Source: Limiplasma sp031556335 | Lineage (GTDB): Bacteria; Bacillota; Clostridia; Christensenellales; Aristaeellaceae | DNA: 21,384 nt | Reading direction: 5' to 3' | Assembly: GCA_031556335.1 (NCBI GenBank) | Contig: JAVBTE010000087.1 | Coordinates: 1 to 21,384, forward strand | Part shown: positions 1 to 7,006 of the stretch, in pieces | Layout: each line of letters begins with the position of its first letter | Position numbering within the stretch: the stretch's first letter is position 1 | Made by a program: the position numbers and the translations under genes | Notes under the pieces: model-generated | The model's input: only the letters and a program-made list of their open reading frames with translations | The model's database searches: none | Told to the model about the DNA's origin: nothing

Positions 1-76
1 CGGGTTTGAATACCAGCAGGCGCCGGGGGTGGTCGTTAATCATCTGGCGAATCTCCCCGGTTTGTTCCTTTTTCAT
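1..76 (-). CDS. Start of the next phage tail gene (partial)
   Basis: Only the first 25 codons are visible; the gene continues past the left edge. The protein begins MKKEQTGEIRQM and is charged and helical. Its place directly after the major tail protein is where tail assembly chaperones usually lie, which is an inference from position only. The ATG at 76 has an AAGGAG site about 15 bases upstream, a rather long spacing. A 22-codon TTG frame at 141..73 stops on this start codon with an ATGA overlap, so translational coupling is possible. The reading frame is also open upstream of the ATG, so the start is not certain. Confidence 0.5.
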   Translation of the reverse strand, partial: MKKEQTGEIRQMINDHPRRLLVFKP

Positions 77-162
77 GTTTGGCTTGTTCTTCTCCTTTTC
101 AATGGCCCGCCCGGCTTTCGCCGTGCGGCCCGGTTTGTCAAAAAATTCCTTTCCCGCAGGGC

Positions 163-182
163 GTTTCCGCGCCCGCGGAAAC
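163..182 (-). repeat. Perfect 8-bp hairpin upstream of tail gene
   Basis: GTTTCCGC at 163-170 and GCGGAAAC at 175-182 form a perfect stem around the loop GCCC. It lies in the 152 bp leader between the major tail gene and the next tail gene. There is no T-run directly after it in the minus direction, so it is more likely a leader RNA structure than a terminator. Confidence 0.5.
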
Positions 183-195
183 AACACCCGTACCC

Positions 196-225
196 TCGAA
201 AAAGTGACGCATGTCACTTTTTCGA
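196..225 (-). terminator. 13-bp perfect hairpin after major tail gene
   Basis: Positions 196-208 and 213-225 form a perfect 13-bp inverted repeat with the 4-base loop GCAT. It starts four bases after the stop codon of the major tail gene. Both arms carry five A/T pairs, the layout of a bidirectional intrinsic terminator (A-tract, short GC core GTGAC, T-tract). The core is short, so termination may be partial, which would raise the tail-tube protein level over downstream genes. The flank CGTACCCTC (189-197) and the hairpin are shared with a second copy at 837-871. Confidence 0.6.
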
Positions 226-228
226 CTT

Positions 229-720
229 TTACGCCTCCACAAACTCCTTGCTCGCCGGGTCAAAGGTGCCGTGCACCGGGTCGCCGCTGGGCACCACGTC
301 GTAGTCCAGCTTCACGCTTTCGTTGGCCGGGCCGCCGAAAGAGTTGATCTTGATGGCGCAGTCCATCCTTTCGGCCGGATACGCGCCGCTCACCTCGTCC
401 TTGTACAGGTACACAAACAGGCACTCGGTTTCCGCTTCCCCCAGAATCTTCCGCTGAATCCGCATTTCGTCCACAAAGTCGAAAATGGGATCCCCGGCAA
501 AGGCGGTCATGGGCGAGGGAATGTTCAGCTTGTAGCCCTCCACGCTGGAACGGGCGCTGTCCTCGTCAATGTACTGTTCCTCCGTCACGTTGGTGCCATA
601 GTCCACGGTCTGCTCGGTCACGCCCTTGCCAAAGCGGCTCCACACAGGGGCGGCCTTGGTGCCGGTGTTCAGGAAGGTCGCAAATTTGCTTCTTTTGATC
701 TTTTGGGTTTCCGTCGCCAT
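229..720 (-). CDS. Phage major tail (tube) protein
   Basis: This 163-residue acidic protein begins MATETQKIKRSKFATFLNT and has the look of the tail tube subunits of Firmicutes siphophages: a short N-terminal arm, then a beta-rich body with VDYGTNVTEEQYIDEDSAR and a C-terminal part with DPVHGTFDPASKEF. The ATG at 720 is chosen over the one at 729 because GAAAGGA lies 7 to 8 bases before 720 but overlaps the earlier ATG. It follows the tail-terminator-position gene after a 166 bp gap that contains repeat elements, and is followed by a terminator-like hairpin. The functional call rests on sequence character and on its place in the canonical head-to-tail order. No membrane segment or signal peptide is visible. 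Confidence 0.75.
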   Translation of the reverse strand: MATETQKIKRSKFATFLNTGTKAAPVWSRFGKGVTEQTVDYGTNVTEEQYIDEDSARSSVEGYKLNIPSPMTAFAGDPIFDFVDEMRIQRKILGEAETECLFVYLYKDEVSGAYPAERMDCAIKINSFGGPANESVKLDYDVVPSGDPVHGTFDPASKEFVEA

Positions 721-764
721 TCCAATCATCCTTTCTATCTCTGCATCCCTTTTCTCACCTTGTT

Positions 765-816
765 GATCCTCCCGTCAGCCTGTCAAGCAGCCTTCCTTGG
801 GAGGCTCGGAGGGATC
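765..816 (-). repeat. Palindromic multi-hairpin repeat element
   Basis: An outer imperfect stem pairs 765-774 (GATCCTCCCG) with 807-816 (CGGAGGGATC). An inner hairpin pairs AGCCT 789-793 with AGGCT 802-806, and a small GC arm lies at 778-788. The cloverleaf-like layout resembles short palindromic repeats dispersed in GC-rich Clostridia; that resemblance is from memory and unverified. It lies in the 166 bp gap upstream of the major tail gene. Confidence 0.5.
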
Positions 817-836
817 GCAGTCCCCCCGAAGGAAAT

Positions 837-871
837 CGTACCCTCACAAAAGCGCGAATGCCACTTTTGCG
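837..871 (-). repeat. Second copy of CGTACCCTC-hairpin element
   Basis: CGTACCCTC at 837-845 is identical to 189-197, and the following hairpin (845-854 with 862-871, 7-base loop) aligns with the hairpin at 196-225 with one gap. Two pairs of the stem are G-U in minus-strand RNA but would be A-C mismatches in plus-strand RNA. The fold is therefore favoured in the transcribed minus direction. It begins 16 bases after the stop codon of the gene at 887..1306. Confidence 0.6.
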
Positions 872-886
872 ATAGACCCGCCCGGG

Positions 887-1306
887 TTATGCCCCGGCCT
901 TAACATATTCCAGTTCGCATTTCATCCGGTACGCCGCGAAAGCGTCTCCCCCGGAGGTATCCGTTCTCCCTCCACGCTCGGGAACCCGCATCCGGTTGGC
1001 CTTCTGGCCTTCTTCCAGCAGGGGCAGGTTTTCCGGGGCTTCCATCCAGGCGGCCAGGGTTTCCATCAGAGCGTCGCTTTCCAGCCTGTCCCCGTCCTCC
1101 AACCCGTACAGCATGGCCGAGAAAGCAAATGGAAACCGTTTCAGGCTGGAACCGTCCACATACTCCTCCGCCACCGTTTCCCCGCCAAGGGCGCCAAGTG
1201 CATAGTTCACAGGCTCCGGCCTCAGGCCGTCCACGTGGATGGGCGCGTTTTCCTCCAGCAGCGGGCAAGCCGCAAAATGTTCCCTCAGCCGTTCCAGCAT
1301 GCTCAC
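887..1306 (-). CDS. Phage tail-terminator-position minor protein
   Basis: A 139-residue acidic protein beginning MSMLERLREHFAACPLLEE. It contains LGALGGETVAEEYVDGSSLKRFPFAF, a pattern I associate with small minor capsid or tail-completion proteins of Firmicutes phages, in which a short helix precedes a beta-rich core that caps the tail tube at the neck. Its place between the stopper-position gene and the major tail gene fits a tail terminator. The start is GTG at 1306 with GGGGTG just upstream; an internal ATG at 1300 is two codons in. The gap to the preceding gene is four bases, so the two are probably translationally linked. Function is by position and character; no catalytic motif is expected. 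Confidence 0.65.
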   Translation of the reverse strand: MSMLERLREHFAACPLLEENAPIHVDGLRPEPVNYALGALGGETVAEEYVDGSSLKRFPFAFSAMLYGLEDGDRLESDALMETLAAWMEAPENLPLLEEGQKANRMRVPERGGRTDTSGGDAFAAYRMKCELEYVKAGA

Positions 1307-1310
1307 GCCA

Positions 1311-1802
1311 TCACCCCTTCCCCGTCACGCGCCAGTGGGGCAGTCCGCCCCGGCGGTTGTCGGCCAATCCCACAATCTGATACGCCCCCGTCTCCCGCAT
1401 CCGCTTTCCCATGGCTTCGCCCGCCTCCGGCTCCTCCCGGGTCCCCAGCGCCACATAATCTCCGTTTTGCAGCGTCCAGGTGCCCTCCGCCCCCGCATAC
1501 AACCCGGCCGGCACATAGGTTTTCCCTTCCGTTTCCGCGCTCTTTGGAATCCGCAAATACGCCACGTTTTCCCGCAGAATGTTCCCGCCGGTTCCCGCTA
1601 CGGTTTCCTGGGCCTCCCGCCAGCTCACGCCCCGCACAACCACTCGCTTCCACACGTCCCTCCGGCTGGCCGGGTCATACCGGCGGTTCAGCAGGGTCAC
1701 GGTCTCCGTCCAGCTGGCGGCCCTGTCCTCCCGGCGTACCGCCTCTTCCGCCAGGGCCTCCTCCAAAAGTTCTGTTTCCCAGCTTTCCAGCGCTTCGCTC
1801 AT
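1311..1802 (-). CDS. Phage head-tail joining (stopper-position) protein
   Basis: A 163-residue protein with an acidic N-terminal helix (MSEALESWETELLEEALAEE) followed by VTLLNRRYDPASRRDVWKR and VRGVSWREAQETV, then a beta-rich region ending in GGLPHWRVTGKG. The pattern of a nucleoside-like VTLLNR.YDP block followed by a tryptophan and LRIPKS recalls Firmicutes phage proteins listed as DUF6751, but I cannot confirm that. Its position, after the head-tail connector and before the tail terminator, suggests a head stopper or joining protein. The ATG at 1802 overlaps the connector stop as ATGA, so translation is coupled. No enzymatic motif is visible. Confidence 0.6.
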   Translation of the reverse strand: MSEALESWETELLEEALAEEAVRREDRAASWTETVTLLNRRYDPASRRDVWKRVVVRGVSWREAQETVAGTGGNILRENVAYLRIPKSAETEGKTYVPAGLYAGAEGTWTLQNGDYVALGTREEPEAGEAMGKRMRETGAYQIVGLADNRRGGLPHWRVTGKG

Positions 1803-2203
1803 CTGCGCCTCACCCCCGCGTACAAAAGGCCCAGGGGCAGCAAATAGTCTCCGGCGGCTTCCCTCAAGGCCATGTCCAGCTCCGCCTGAATCGCCTGCGG
1901 TTCTCTGGGGGGCGCATAGGTCACGGAGTACCCGTCGTTGCTCTCGCTCACAACGGGCCTTCCCCCCTCCGCCATCGCGCCTTTCCCGGCCTTTTCGGCT
2001 GCGTATAGCGCGTCGGCCACCGCGCAGGCGGCGCTTTTCAGCCGTTTTTCCTCTGGATGCCTGGCCGCGAACGCCTCCGCCCGAAAGCGGGTCATGCGGT
2101 CCATTCTGGCTCCGGCCCGCCGCATGGCGCGCTCAAATTCCTCCTCAGGCACGGTGGTGCCCAGGTATTCCTCCCGGTAATAGGTAAAATCCGCGTATGT
2201 CAT
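1799..2203 (-). CDS. Phage head-tail connector protein
   Basis: A 134-residue, mostly helical protein beginning MTYADFTYYREEYLGTTVPEEEFERAMRRAGARMDRMT. This N-terminus is typical of gp6-like connector proteins that dock under the portal ring in siphophages: a tyrosine-rich opening, then an acidic stretch and a helix with paired arginines. The C-terminal part (PREPQAIQAELDMALREAAGDYLLPLGLLYAG) is a further helical segment. The ATG at 2203 is preferred because GGGGAGG lies ten bases upstream; a TTG seven codons earlier is in frame but lacks a site. It lies 17 bases after the major capsid stop and overlaps the next gene by four bases. Confidence 0.75.
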   Translation of the reverse strand: MTYADFTYYREEYLGTTVPEEEFERAMRRAGARMDRMTRFRAEAFAARHPEEKRLKSAACAVADALYAAEKAGKGAMAEGGRPVVSESNDGYSVTYAPPREPQAIQAELDMALREAAGDYLLPLGLLYAGVRRR

Positions 2204-2220
2204 GGGCAGCGCCCTCCCCG

Positions 2221-3168
2221 TCAAGCGATTTTCACGCCCCGCAGCACGCCGGCGGCCCGGGTCGCTTTCAGGGCCATGGCGGCGATCATTTCCACCTCGC
2301 CGGTTTTCACCGCGCCGGGGGTGGTCATGTCGGGCAGATAGGCGCGAATGCCGCTGGTGCCGTCGGGGGTCACGCCGTGCACGCCGTCCAGGGCCAGCCG
2401 GGCCACATAAACGGCGGTTTTTCCGGCGTCAATGGGAATGATGGGGCTGGCGGTGCCGGGCTTGTCGCCCATGGCCATCACTAAAGCGGGGCCCCACTGG
2501 GCCACCTCGTCGCCATAGTCCGCCTTGCTGGCCAGGTTGATGCCCGCGCGGTCCATCACGCTTTGAAACACGCCGAACATCTCCGTGTTCATCAGCCAAA
2601 TGGAGGGCGCGCCGTCCAGCTTGGCCCGCAGGCGGCGCATGCTGTCCAAAAGCACCTTCCAGTTGCTGTCGATCTTGCCGGATGTGGACAAATCAATGTC
2701 CGCCACCGGGGTCATGTCGGTGCTGCTGCCCAGCACGGCCTTGTCCAGGCCGTCAAAGGCCCACTGGTCAACGTCGCTGTCCCCGTTAATGAACCAGTCG
2801 TGGAACAGCGCCCGGGCCGCCCGGGTTTTTTGCTGCAATTGAAATTCCACCATGTCCACCACTTGCTTTTCGTCGCTTTGCAGCACCCGGTCCACCTGAA
2901 ACGCGCCGCCAAACACCTTCAAATTCACGCTCACCTGCTGGGTGTCGGCCTCCTGGGGCAGGTATTCGGTGTTCAGGGCGCGGCCGGCGGCGGTGGGCAG
3001 GGTTTTCACCCGGTTGTACGCATAGGCCAGGGTGGTGCCCCCCTGTGGTTTCGCGGTGTTGTCAAAGGGCAGCATGTCCAAAAGCGCCGATTTCCGAAAT
3101 TCGTCAATCACAAACCCCGTCAGTTTGTCCTGGGATAGTTCCTTGGCTTGCGCCAATGTAATGGGCAT
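2221..3168 (-). CDS. Phage major capsid protein
   Basis: A 315-residue HK97-fold type major capsid protein. It begins MPITLAQAKELSQDKLTGFV and continues with a hydrophobic helix, a glycine-threonine loop (QGGTTLAYAYNR) and the acidic segment FQVDRVLQSDEKQVVDMVEFQ. Near residue 200 it has WLMNTEMFGVFQSVMDRAG, the form in which many capsid proteins write the spine helix region. The C-terminus (VLRGVKIA) is short and no protease or N-terminal delta domain is seen, so scaffolding is supplied by the separate upstream gene. I believe it belongs near the Gp13-like capsid group of Firmicutes phages, unverified. The ATG at 3168 has AAGGAGG nine bases upstream. It sits between scaffold and connector, as expected. 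Confidence 0.88.
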   Translation of the reverse strand: MPITLAQAKELSQDKLTGFVIDEFRKSALLDMLPFDNTAKPQGGTTLAYAYNRVKTLPTAAGRALNTEYLPQEADTQQVSVNLKVFGGAFQVDRVLQSDEKQVVDMVEFQLQQKTRAARALFHDWFINGDSDVDQWAFDGLDKAVLGSSTDMTPVADIDLSTSGKIDSNWKVLLDSMRRLRAKLDGAPSIWLMNTEMFGVFQSVMDRAGINLASKADYGDEVAQWGPALVMAMGDKPGTASPIIPIDAGKTAVYVARLALDGVHGVTPDGTSGIRAYLPDMTTPGAVKTGEVEMIAAMALKATRAAGVLRGVKIA

Positions 3169-3189
3169 TCCAATTCCTCCTTGCCGTTT

Positions 3190-3696
3190 TTATTTCCGGG
3201 CAAACATGGCCGCCCGGATGGCCTCCTGGGGTGTGGACATGTGGCGCGCCGCGGGCGGGGTCTTGTCCGCGAAGCCCGCGCCTCCCGCCGGTTCCCCCTG
3301 AAAGGCTGCGGGGTCGTCCTCACGGGCCTTTTTCAGGTACTCTTCCGCGCCCACCAGCTCGCCGCTCTCATCCTTTTGCAGGCCTTCGCGCTTCAGGCCT
3401 TCCACAAACGCCCGCCGGGCGCTGCCGGAGGTAAACCGAATGCCCGCCGCGTAGGTCTCCGCGGCCAGGTTCCTTTTCAGCTCCTCCATTTCGCCCCGGG
3501 CCTTTTCCGCGGCGGCGCCGCTTTCCTGTTCCAGCTGCTGCATGGCGCCTTTCCACCGGGCGGCCAGTGCGTCGTACTTTTCCCGGCCCACATACTCGCC
3601 CCCGCTCAAGTCCGCCAGCTTCACCTTGCTCCCCTCCAGCTTTTCCGCCACCTCGCGGTATAGCTCCTCCCCCAGAACCGGTCTCAAAAACTCCAT
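3190..3696 (-). CDS. Phage scaffolding protein, GP20-like
   Basis: A 168-residue acidic protein that should act as the internal scaffold for capsid assembly. It opens MEFLRPVLGEELYREVAEKL, then KLADLSGGEYVGREKYDAL, which is characteristic of the Phage_GP20 minor structural family. Residues about 45 to 85 form a coiled coil, followed by a less ordered C-terminal tail ending in MSTPQEAIRAAMFARK, probably the capsid-interacting helix. The ATG at 3696 has AAAAGGAGG six bases upstream; upstream in-frame methionines at 3795 and 3777 lie in a hairpin-rich leader and lack a site. The gene lies directly before the major capsid gene with a 21 bp gap. Confidence 0.82.
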   Translation of the reverse strand: MEFLRPVLGEELYREVAEKLEGSKVKLADLSGGEYVGREKYDALAARWKGAMQQLEQESGAAAEKARGEMEELKRNLAAETYAAGIRFTSGSARRAFVEGLKREGLQKDESGELVGAEEYLKKAREDDPAAFQGEPAGGAGFADKTPPAARHMSTPQEAIRAAMFARK

Positions 3697-3747
3697 GGTT
3701 TCCTCCTTTTCGGGCTGCCCCCAATGGCATGGATTTGATTTATAAGC

Positions 3748-3840
3748 GCGCGGCCTCTCCGCGCCTGTGCCATGCATGCATTTTAAGCCCCGCATGCTGG
3801 GGCATGGAAAAGGGCGGCCTTGCCCCAGCCCTTTGCCGCC
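3748..3840 (-). promoter_or_regulatory. Hairpin-rich leader between portal and scaffold
   Basis: The 144 bp gap between portal and scaffold holds several hairpins: GCGCGG/CCGCGC (3748-3753 with 3759-3764), GCCCC/GGGGC (3787-3791 with 3799-3803), and AAAGGGC/GCCCTTT (3809-3815 with 3828-3834). The last is followed in the minus direction by a run of four T. A second stem, GGCGGC/GCCGCC (3813-3818 with 3835-3840), shares bases 3813-3815 with it, so the two exclude each other. This looks like a partial terminator or attenuator that sets the step from packaging genes to the highly expressed capsid genes. Confidence 0.5.
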
Positions 3841-5184
3841 TCACTCCCCGGCGACCCCCTCCAGCCGCCTGGCTTCCTCCTGGTCGTACCCCTGGTACCG
3901 CACCAAAAACTCCGCAAAGGGAAATAGCCCCTCCTTCACCCACTGCCATGCCGTCTCCGCTTCCCGCGCCTTGTCCCGGGTCACGGAGTCGTCAAACACC
4001 ACGGTCACCTGTGCGTTTTGGGCCTTTTCCGCCTGGCCTTCAATGTCCAGAATCGCCCGGGCCAGGGTCACGATAGCGCCGCGAAGGCTTTCCTGGTGCT
4101 TTTCCATGGTCCTCAGCATGGCGCTGTTCTGGCTCACCACCTCGGTGGCGGTGCGGGGCCCGCCGTTTTCCCAGCGAAACGCGCTTTCGCCCAGCCCAAT
4201 GCACTGGGCGTATATTTTCAATTGGGTCTCCAAAGACCGCTCAAAGTCCGCCGCCCGGTACGGCGGGGTCAGGTCCCGCACCTCCACCCGGTCGCCGCCG
4301 TTGCCGCTGCCCATGTCGTACACGGCAATGTCTCCCGTGTCAAACACTTCGTACAGTTCCCCGCTTTCCAAATCGGCCCGCAGCATGTTGCTGGTCACGC
4401 CCATGCGGGGGCGGCCCACCTCCATAGCCGTTTTGATGCCGTCGTAGGCCAGGTCAATGCTCTTCAAGGTGTCGATGCAGTTGGCATAAATGGAGATGCC
4501 CATGGGGCTTCCCGTCAAATTGTTCACAATGTTGGGCCGCAGCAGGGCAAACCGTTTCTGTTTGGCCACATATTCCACCTTCACCCCTTCCGGGGCCTGG
4601 GTCTCCGTCATCTGCCCGTCCGTCCCCAAGGTGAAAAACCGGTTCACGATCCGATAGCTTCCGTCCGTCTGCTTTTCATGGATCATCAAATACAGCCCGC
4701 GCCCGTCCCCCGCCCCGGTCGTCCCGGCAAAGGCGCAGCTTTCCGCGTCCCCGCTCTTGCCGCTCAAGGGGAAAATCATCTCCGCGCCCACATAGTCGAT
4801 GCGGGTCTCCCCGCCCGCGTCATAGGCCACATAGGCCCCCGTGCCCATGGCCCAGGCCTGCTCGGTCAACTGGTTGGTCTGCCTCCAAAAATCGTTTTGC
4901 CGAAGCACCCTGTTCACCCGCTCATCCGCGTCCCTGTCGCTAAGGTTCACGCAGCATTCGCCGTTCCACAGCAAATTGGCCCAATATTCCGCCCCCTGCT
5001 TGGCCATGTTCAGCGTGGCCCTCTCCCTGGAAATAGGCCGCCCCTTGTTGTGGATCACATAGCTGTGAAACGCGCTCACCCGACCCTGGTACCAGGCCCG
5101 CCACTCCGCAAGCTTTGCGCTGTGGGCCGGGTATGTGGCATACCCCCGGCTTTCCAAATACTCCAATAGCGTCAAATCCCTCAT
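3841..5184 (-). CDS. Phage portal protein, SPP1 gp6-like
   Basis: A 447-residue portal subunit, the dodecameric channel through which the terminase pumps DNA and to which the tail is joined. The N-terminal region (WRAWYQGRVSAFHSYVIHN) and the following NMAKQGAEYWANLLWNGEC block match the SPP1-type portal layout of Firmicutes phages. The middle part holds LLRPNIVNNLTGSPMGISIYANCIDTLKSIDLAYDG, which is the most recognisable family block, and the C-terminal part has TEVVSQNSAMLRTMEKHQESLRGAI, the long crown-proximal helix. The ATG at 5184 directly follows GGGAGGGG with very short spacing, so a weak start is possible. It follows the large terminase after nine bases. Confidence 0.88.
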   Translation of the reverse strand: MRDLTLLEYLESRGYATYPAHSAKLAEWRAWYQGRVSAFHSYVIHNKGRPISRERATLNMAKQGAEYWANLLWNGECCVNLSDRDADERVNRVLRQNDFWRQTNQLTEQAWAMGTGAYVAYDAGGETRIDYVGAEMIFPLSGKSGDAESCAFAGTTGAGDGRGLYLMIHEKQTDGSYRIVNRFFTLGTDGQMTETQAPEGVKVEYVAKQKRFALLRPNIVNNLTGSPMGISIYANCIDTLKSIDLAYDGIKTAMEVGRPRMGVTSNMLRADLESGELYEVFDTGDIAVYDMGSGNGGDRVEVRDLTPPYRAADFERSLETQLKIYAQCIGLGESAFRWENGGPRTATEVVSQNSAMLRTMEKHQESLRGAIVTLARAILDIEGQAEKAQNAQVTVVFDDSVTRDKAREAETAWQWVKEGLFPFAEFLVRYQGYDQEEARRLEGVAGE

Positions 5185-5193
5185 CCCCTCCCG

Positions 5194-6450
5194 TCACCGT
5201 ACTGCGCTCATCTGTTCCTGATAAGCCTCCGTGGAATACTCCTGTGCGTCCAGGCTGTCGATGTTGGTGGAACCGTCGTCCAGCCGCCTGTCCTCCAGCG
5301 CCCTTTTGTCAAACACCGCCTCTTCAAACGCCCGGATGGTGTGAACGCAATGCCGCATCACATGGTATTTCCCGCCGGACATCAATGCGTTATAGAAGCG
5401 GACGCGGTTCATGATGGGGCCCTTCCGGGCGTTGTACACCGGAATCCCGATCCCCGCCCTAGCCAGCGCCGCCCGGATTCCCGCCATCAGCACCTGCTCC
5501 GCCCCGTCGGCATACAGGGCAATGATCCTGTATCCCCGTCCCCCGTTCCGCCGCAAAAAGCCCACCACCGCCGCCTCCAGCTCCCCTGGCGTCAGGGATT
5601 CCCGCCCTTCCCCCATGCCTTCCCGTATCCGCTTCGCGTCATAGTAGGCCTCGTCCAGGGTCACCACGCCCCGCATGCCTCTTTCAAATCCGGTCAGGTT
5701 TAACGCCGTGGCCGACCTGTGCCCGCCAAAGTCGATTCCCGCGGTACAAAAGGCGATGTTTTCCGGCGGCCTGTCCAGCAAAAACGCCTCCGGGTCGTCC
5801 GCAAACAGCCGGTATACCGCCCCCTCGGCCCGCTTCCATTGCCCCAGAATGTACCGGTCGTAATACACCGTGCCCCGGTATTCCCGTTTCAGCGCAGCCA
5901 CAAACTCGCGGGGCAGGCTTGGGTTGTCGTCGATGGTATAATGCTGGTGGTACAAATCCGCGCCGCTGTCCAAAAACTGTTTCAGCCAGTGCCCCGGGTG
6001 CTCCGGGTTGCAGGTGCCGTCAAATACGCTGTCCGGCTTGTCCAGGCGGCTTTTCAGCATGGTGAACACATCCTCGGCCCAGGTGGCCACCTCGTCCCCG
6101 TAACAGTATTCGATTCCGCTGCCCTGCAGGGCCGCCACCCGGTTCCGCTTGTCCGCCCCCAGCACAAAGGCCTTTCGCCCAAAAAGGTTCACCGTGCCGC
6201 CGGCCCGCACAGGCCCCACCAATCCGCTTCCCCATATCCCCCGCATGGGCTCCAACACGTTCCGGCTCAGCGAAGCCTGGGTGTTTCCCATCAGCACGAT
6301 CAGCCCGTCCCCCCTCAAGCGGGTCACCCGCCGGGGAATCACATAGGCATAATCCATAAAAGTCTTGCCGCTTCTGGTGGCCCCGGTTTTGAAATTCCAC
6401 CGCCTGGTGGCATGTTGGATGTATTCCAGCTGTTTTTCATGAAAGGGCAC
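5194..6450 (-). CDS. Phage terminase large subunit, PBSX type
   Basis: The DNA-packaging ATPase and headful nuclease. Numbered from the GTG at 6450, the Walker A motif GATRSGKT is at about 23-30, the Walker B with catalytic pair YGDE at about 117-120, and the coupling-type motif TCNPEHPGHW at about 146-155. The RNase H-like nuclease begins with GIDFGG near 238-243; further acidic positions include YADGAEQ and NIDSLDAQEY near the C-terminus. Length (418) matches PBSX-family terminases. TTG codons at 6465 and 6456 are alternatives; GTG at 6450 has GGGGG eight bases upstream and gives the usual start shortly before FHEKQ. It overlaps the small terminase gene by 14 bases. Confidence 0.9.
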   Translation of the reverse strand: MPFHEKQLEYIQHATRRWNFKTGATRSGKTFMDYAYVIPRRVTRLRGDGLIVLMGNTQASLSRNVLEPMRGIWGSGLVGPVRAGGTVNLFGRKAFVLGADKRNRVAALQGSGIEYCYGDEVATWAEDVFTMLKSRLDKPDSVFDGTCNPEHPGHWLKQFLDSGADLYHQHYTIDDNPSLPREFVAALKREYRGTVYYDRYILGQWKRAEGAVYRLFADDPEAFLLDRPPENIAFCTAGIDFGGHRSATALNLTGFERGMRGVVTLDEAYYDAKRIREGMGEGRESLTPGELEAAVVGFLRRNGGRGYRIIALYADGAEQVLMAGIRAALARAGIGIPVYNARKGPIMNRVRFYNALMSGGKYHVMRHCVHTIRAFEEAVFDKRALEDRRLDDGSTNIDSLDAQEYSTEAYQEQMSAVR

Positions 6451-6811
6451 TGTCAACGCCCCCAAGCAATTCTTCCGCCCGTTTCAGCCCGGCTTCATCG
6501 GCAGGCGGCTCGGGCCTGCTTTGCCAGCGGTCATGCCTCCGGTTCACCAGCCAAAACTTCTGCGCCCCGGTGTCCCCCGGCACATGAATCTCGTCCACCC
6601 CCGTCTGCAATTCCTCTTTTTCGGAAATCTTCCGCCCATTCTCCCCATATTCCACATGTTTCAGCTTATAGGTCTTTTTCACTGCCATGGTATATCCCAG
6701 GCAGCGGTCCAGCAGCGCCTTTTCCACGTCCTCCTCCGGTTTTTTGGCCTCCCGGCTTTTCCCCGTTTTTCCCCGCGTCTCGCGGGGCCCGTTCTGCCCG
6801 GCGCTTGCCAT
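6437..6811 (-). CDS. Phage terminase small subunit
   Basis: A 124-residue protein recognised by its central and C-terminal parts: LLDRCLGYTMAVKKTYKLK followed by VPGDTGAQKFWLVNRRHDRW, the form FWL.NR..D.W being usual in small terminases of Firmicutes phages. It should recognise the packaging site and load the large subunit. The N-terminal 30 residues are basic and low in structure (ASAGQNGPRETRGKTGKSREAKK), so the helix-turn-helix that often opens the family is short or absent here. The ATG at 6811 has GGAGGGG eight bases upstream. The gene overlaps the large terminase. A strong terminator lies 46 to 71 bases upstream of it. Confidence 0.75.
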   Translation of the reverse strand: MASAGQNGPRETRGKTGKSREAKKPEEDVEKALLDRCLGYTMAVKKTYKLKHVEYGENGRKISEKEELQTGVDEIHVPGDTGAQKFWLVNRRHDRWQSRPEPPADEAGLKRAEELLGGVDSALS

Positions 6812-6856
6812 GCCCGTCCCCTCCTCTCCCGCTTTGGCGGCCTGCCGTCGCCCAAC

Positions 6857-6882
6857 AAAAAAGGAGCGGCATGCGCCACTCC
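6857..6882 (-). terminator. Intrinsic terminator between regulator and small terminase
   Basis: In minus-strand sense, GGAGTGGC and GCCGCTCC (6882-6875 and 6870-6863) form an 8-bp stem with one G-U pair around the loop GCAT, followed at once by six T (6862-6857). Flanking CAAC/GTTG can extend it. It stands in the leader of the packaging operon, between the sigma-like regulator and the small terminase, so it can separate regulator from late genes or be a target of antitermination. Confidence 0.8.
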
Positions 6883-6919
6883 CGTTGTCCGCGCCCCGCG
6901 GCCCTTTTTTTGCATTTTC

Positions 6920-6948
6920 ATTCTATCACCCTTGCTTTTCTTTGCACA
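6920..6948 (-). promoter_or_regulatory. Possible late promoter upstream of terminase genes
   Basis: In minus sense TGTGCA and TAGAAT are separated by 17 bases; the -10 matches five of six consensus positions, the -35 only three. A weak -35 would suit a promoter that needs the sigma-like or ArpU-type activator encoded just upstream. The terminator at 6857-6882 lies downstream of it, so read-through would be needed. Confidence 0.3.
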
Positions 6949-7006
6949 GACCACCACCCAGATACTCTGCGTATACTTTTCCAATCCGCGTCCCCCGCCC
7001 ATCCTT

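Noticed and set aside
797..2008. Plus-strand open frame of 403 codons antisense to the neck protein genes
   Set aside because: Proline- and arginine-rich shadow; the minus strand holds tightly spaced, ATGA-linked genes with ribosome sites.
6889..6911. Possible plus-strand terminator CCGCG/CGCGG with T7
   Set aside because: Three C separate the 5-bp stem from the T-run and there is no plus-strand gene upstream to terminate.
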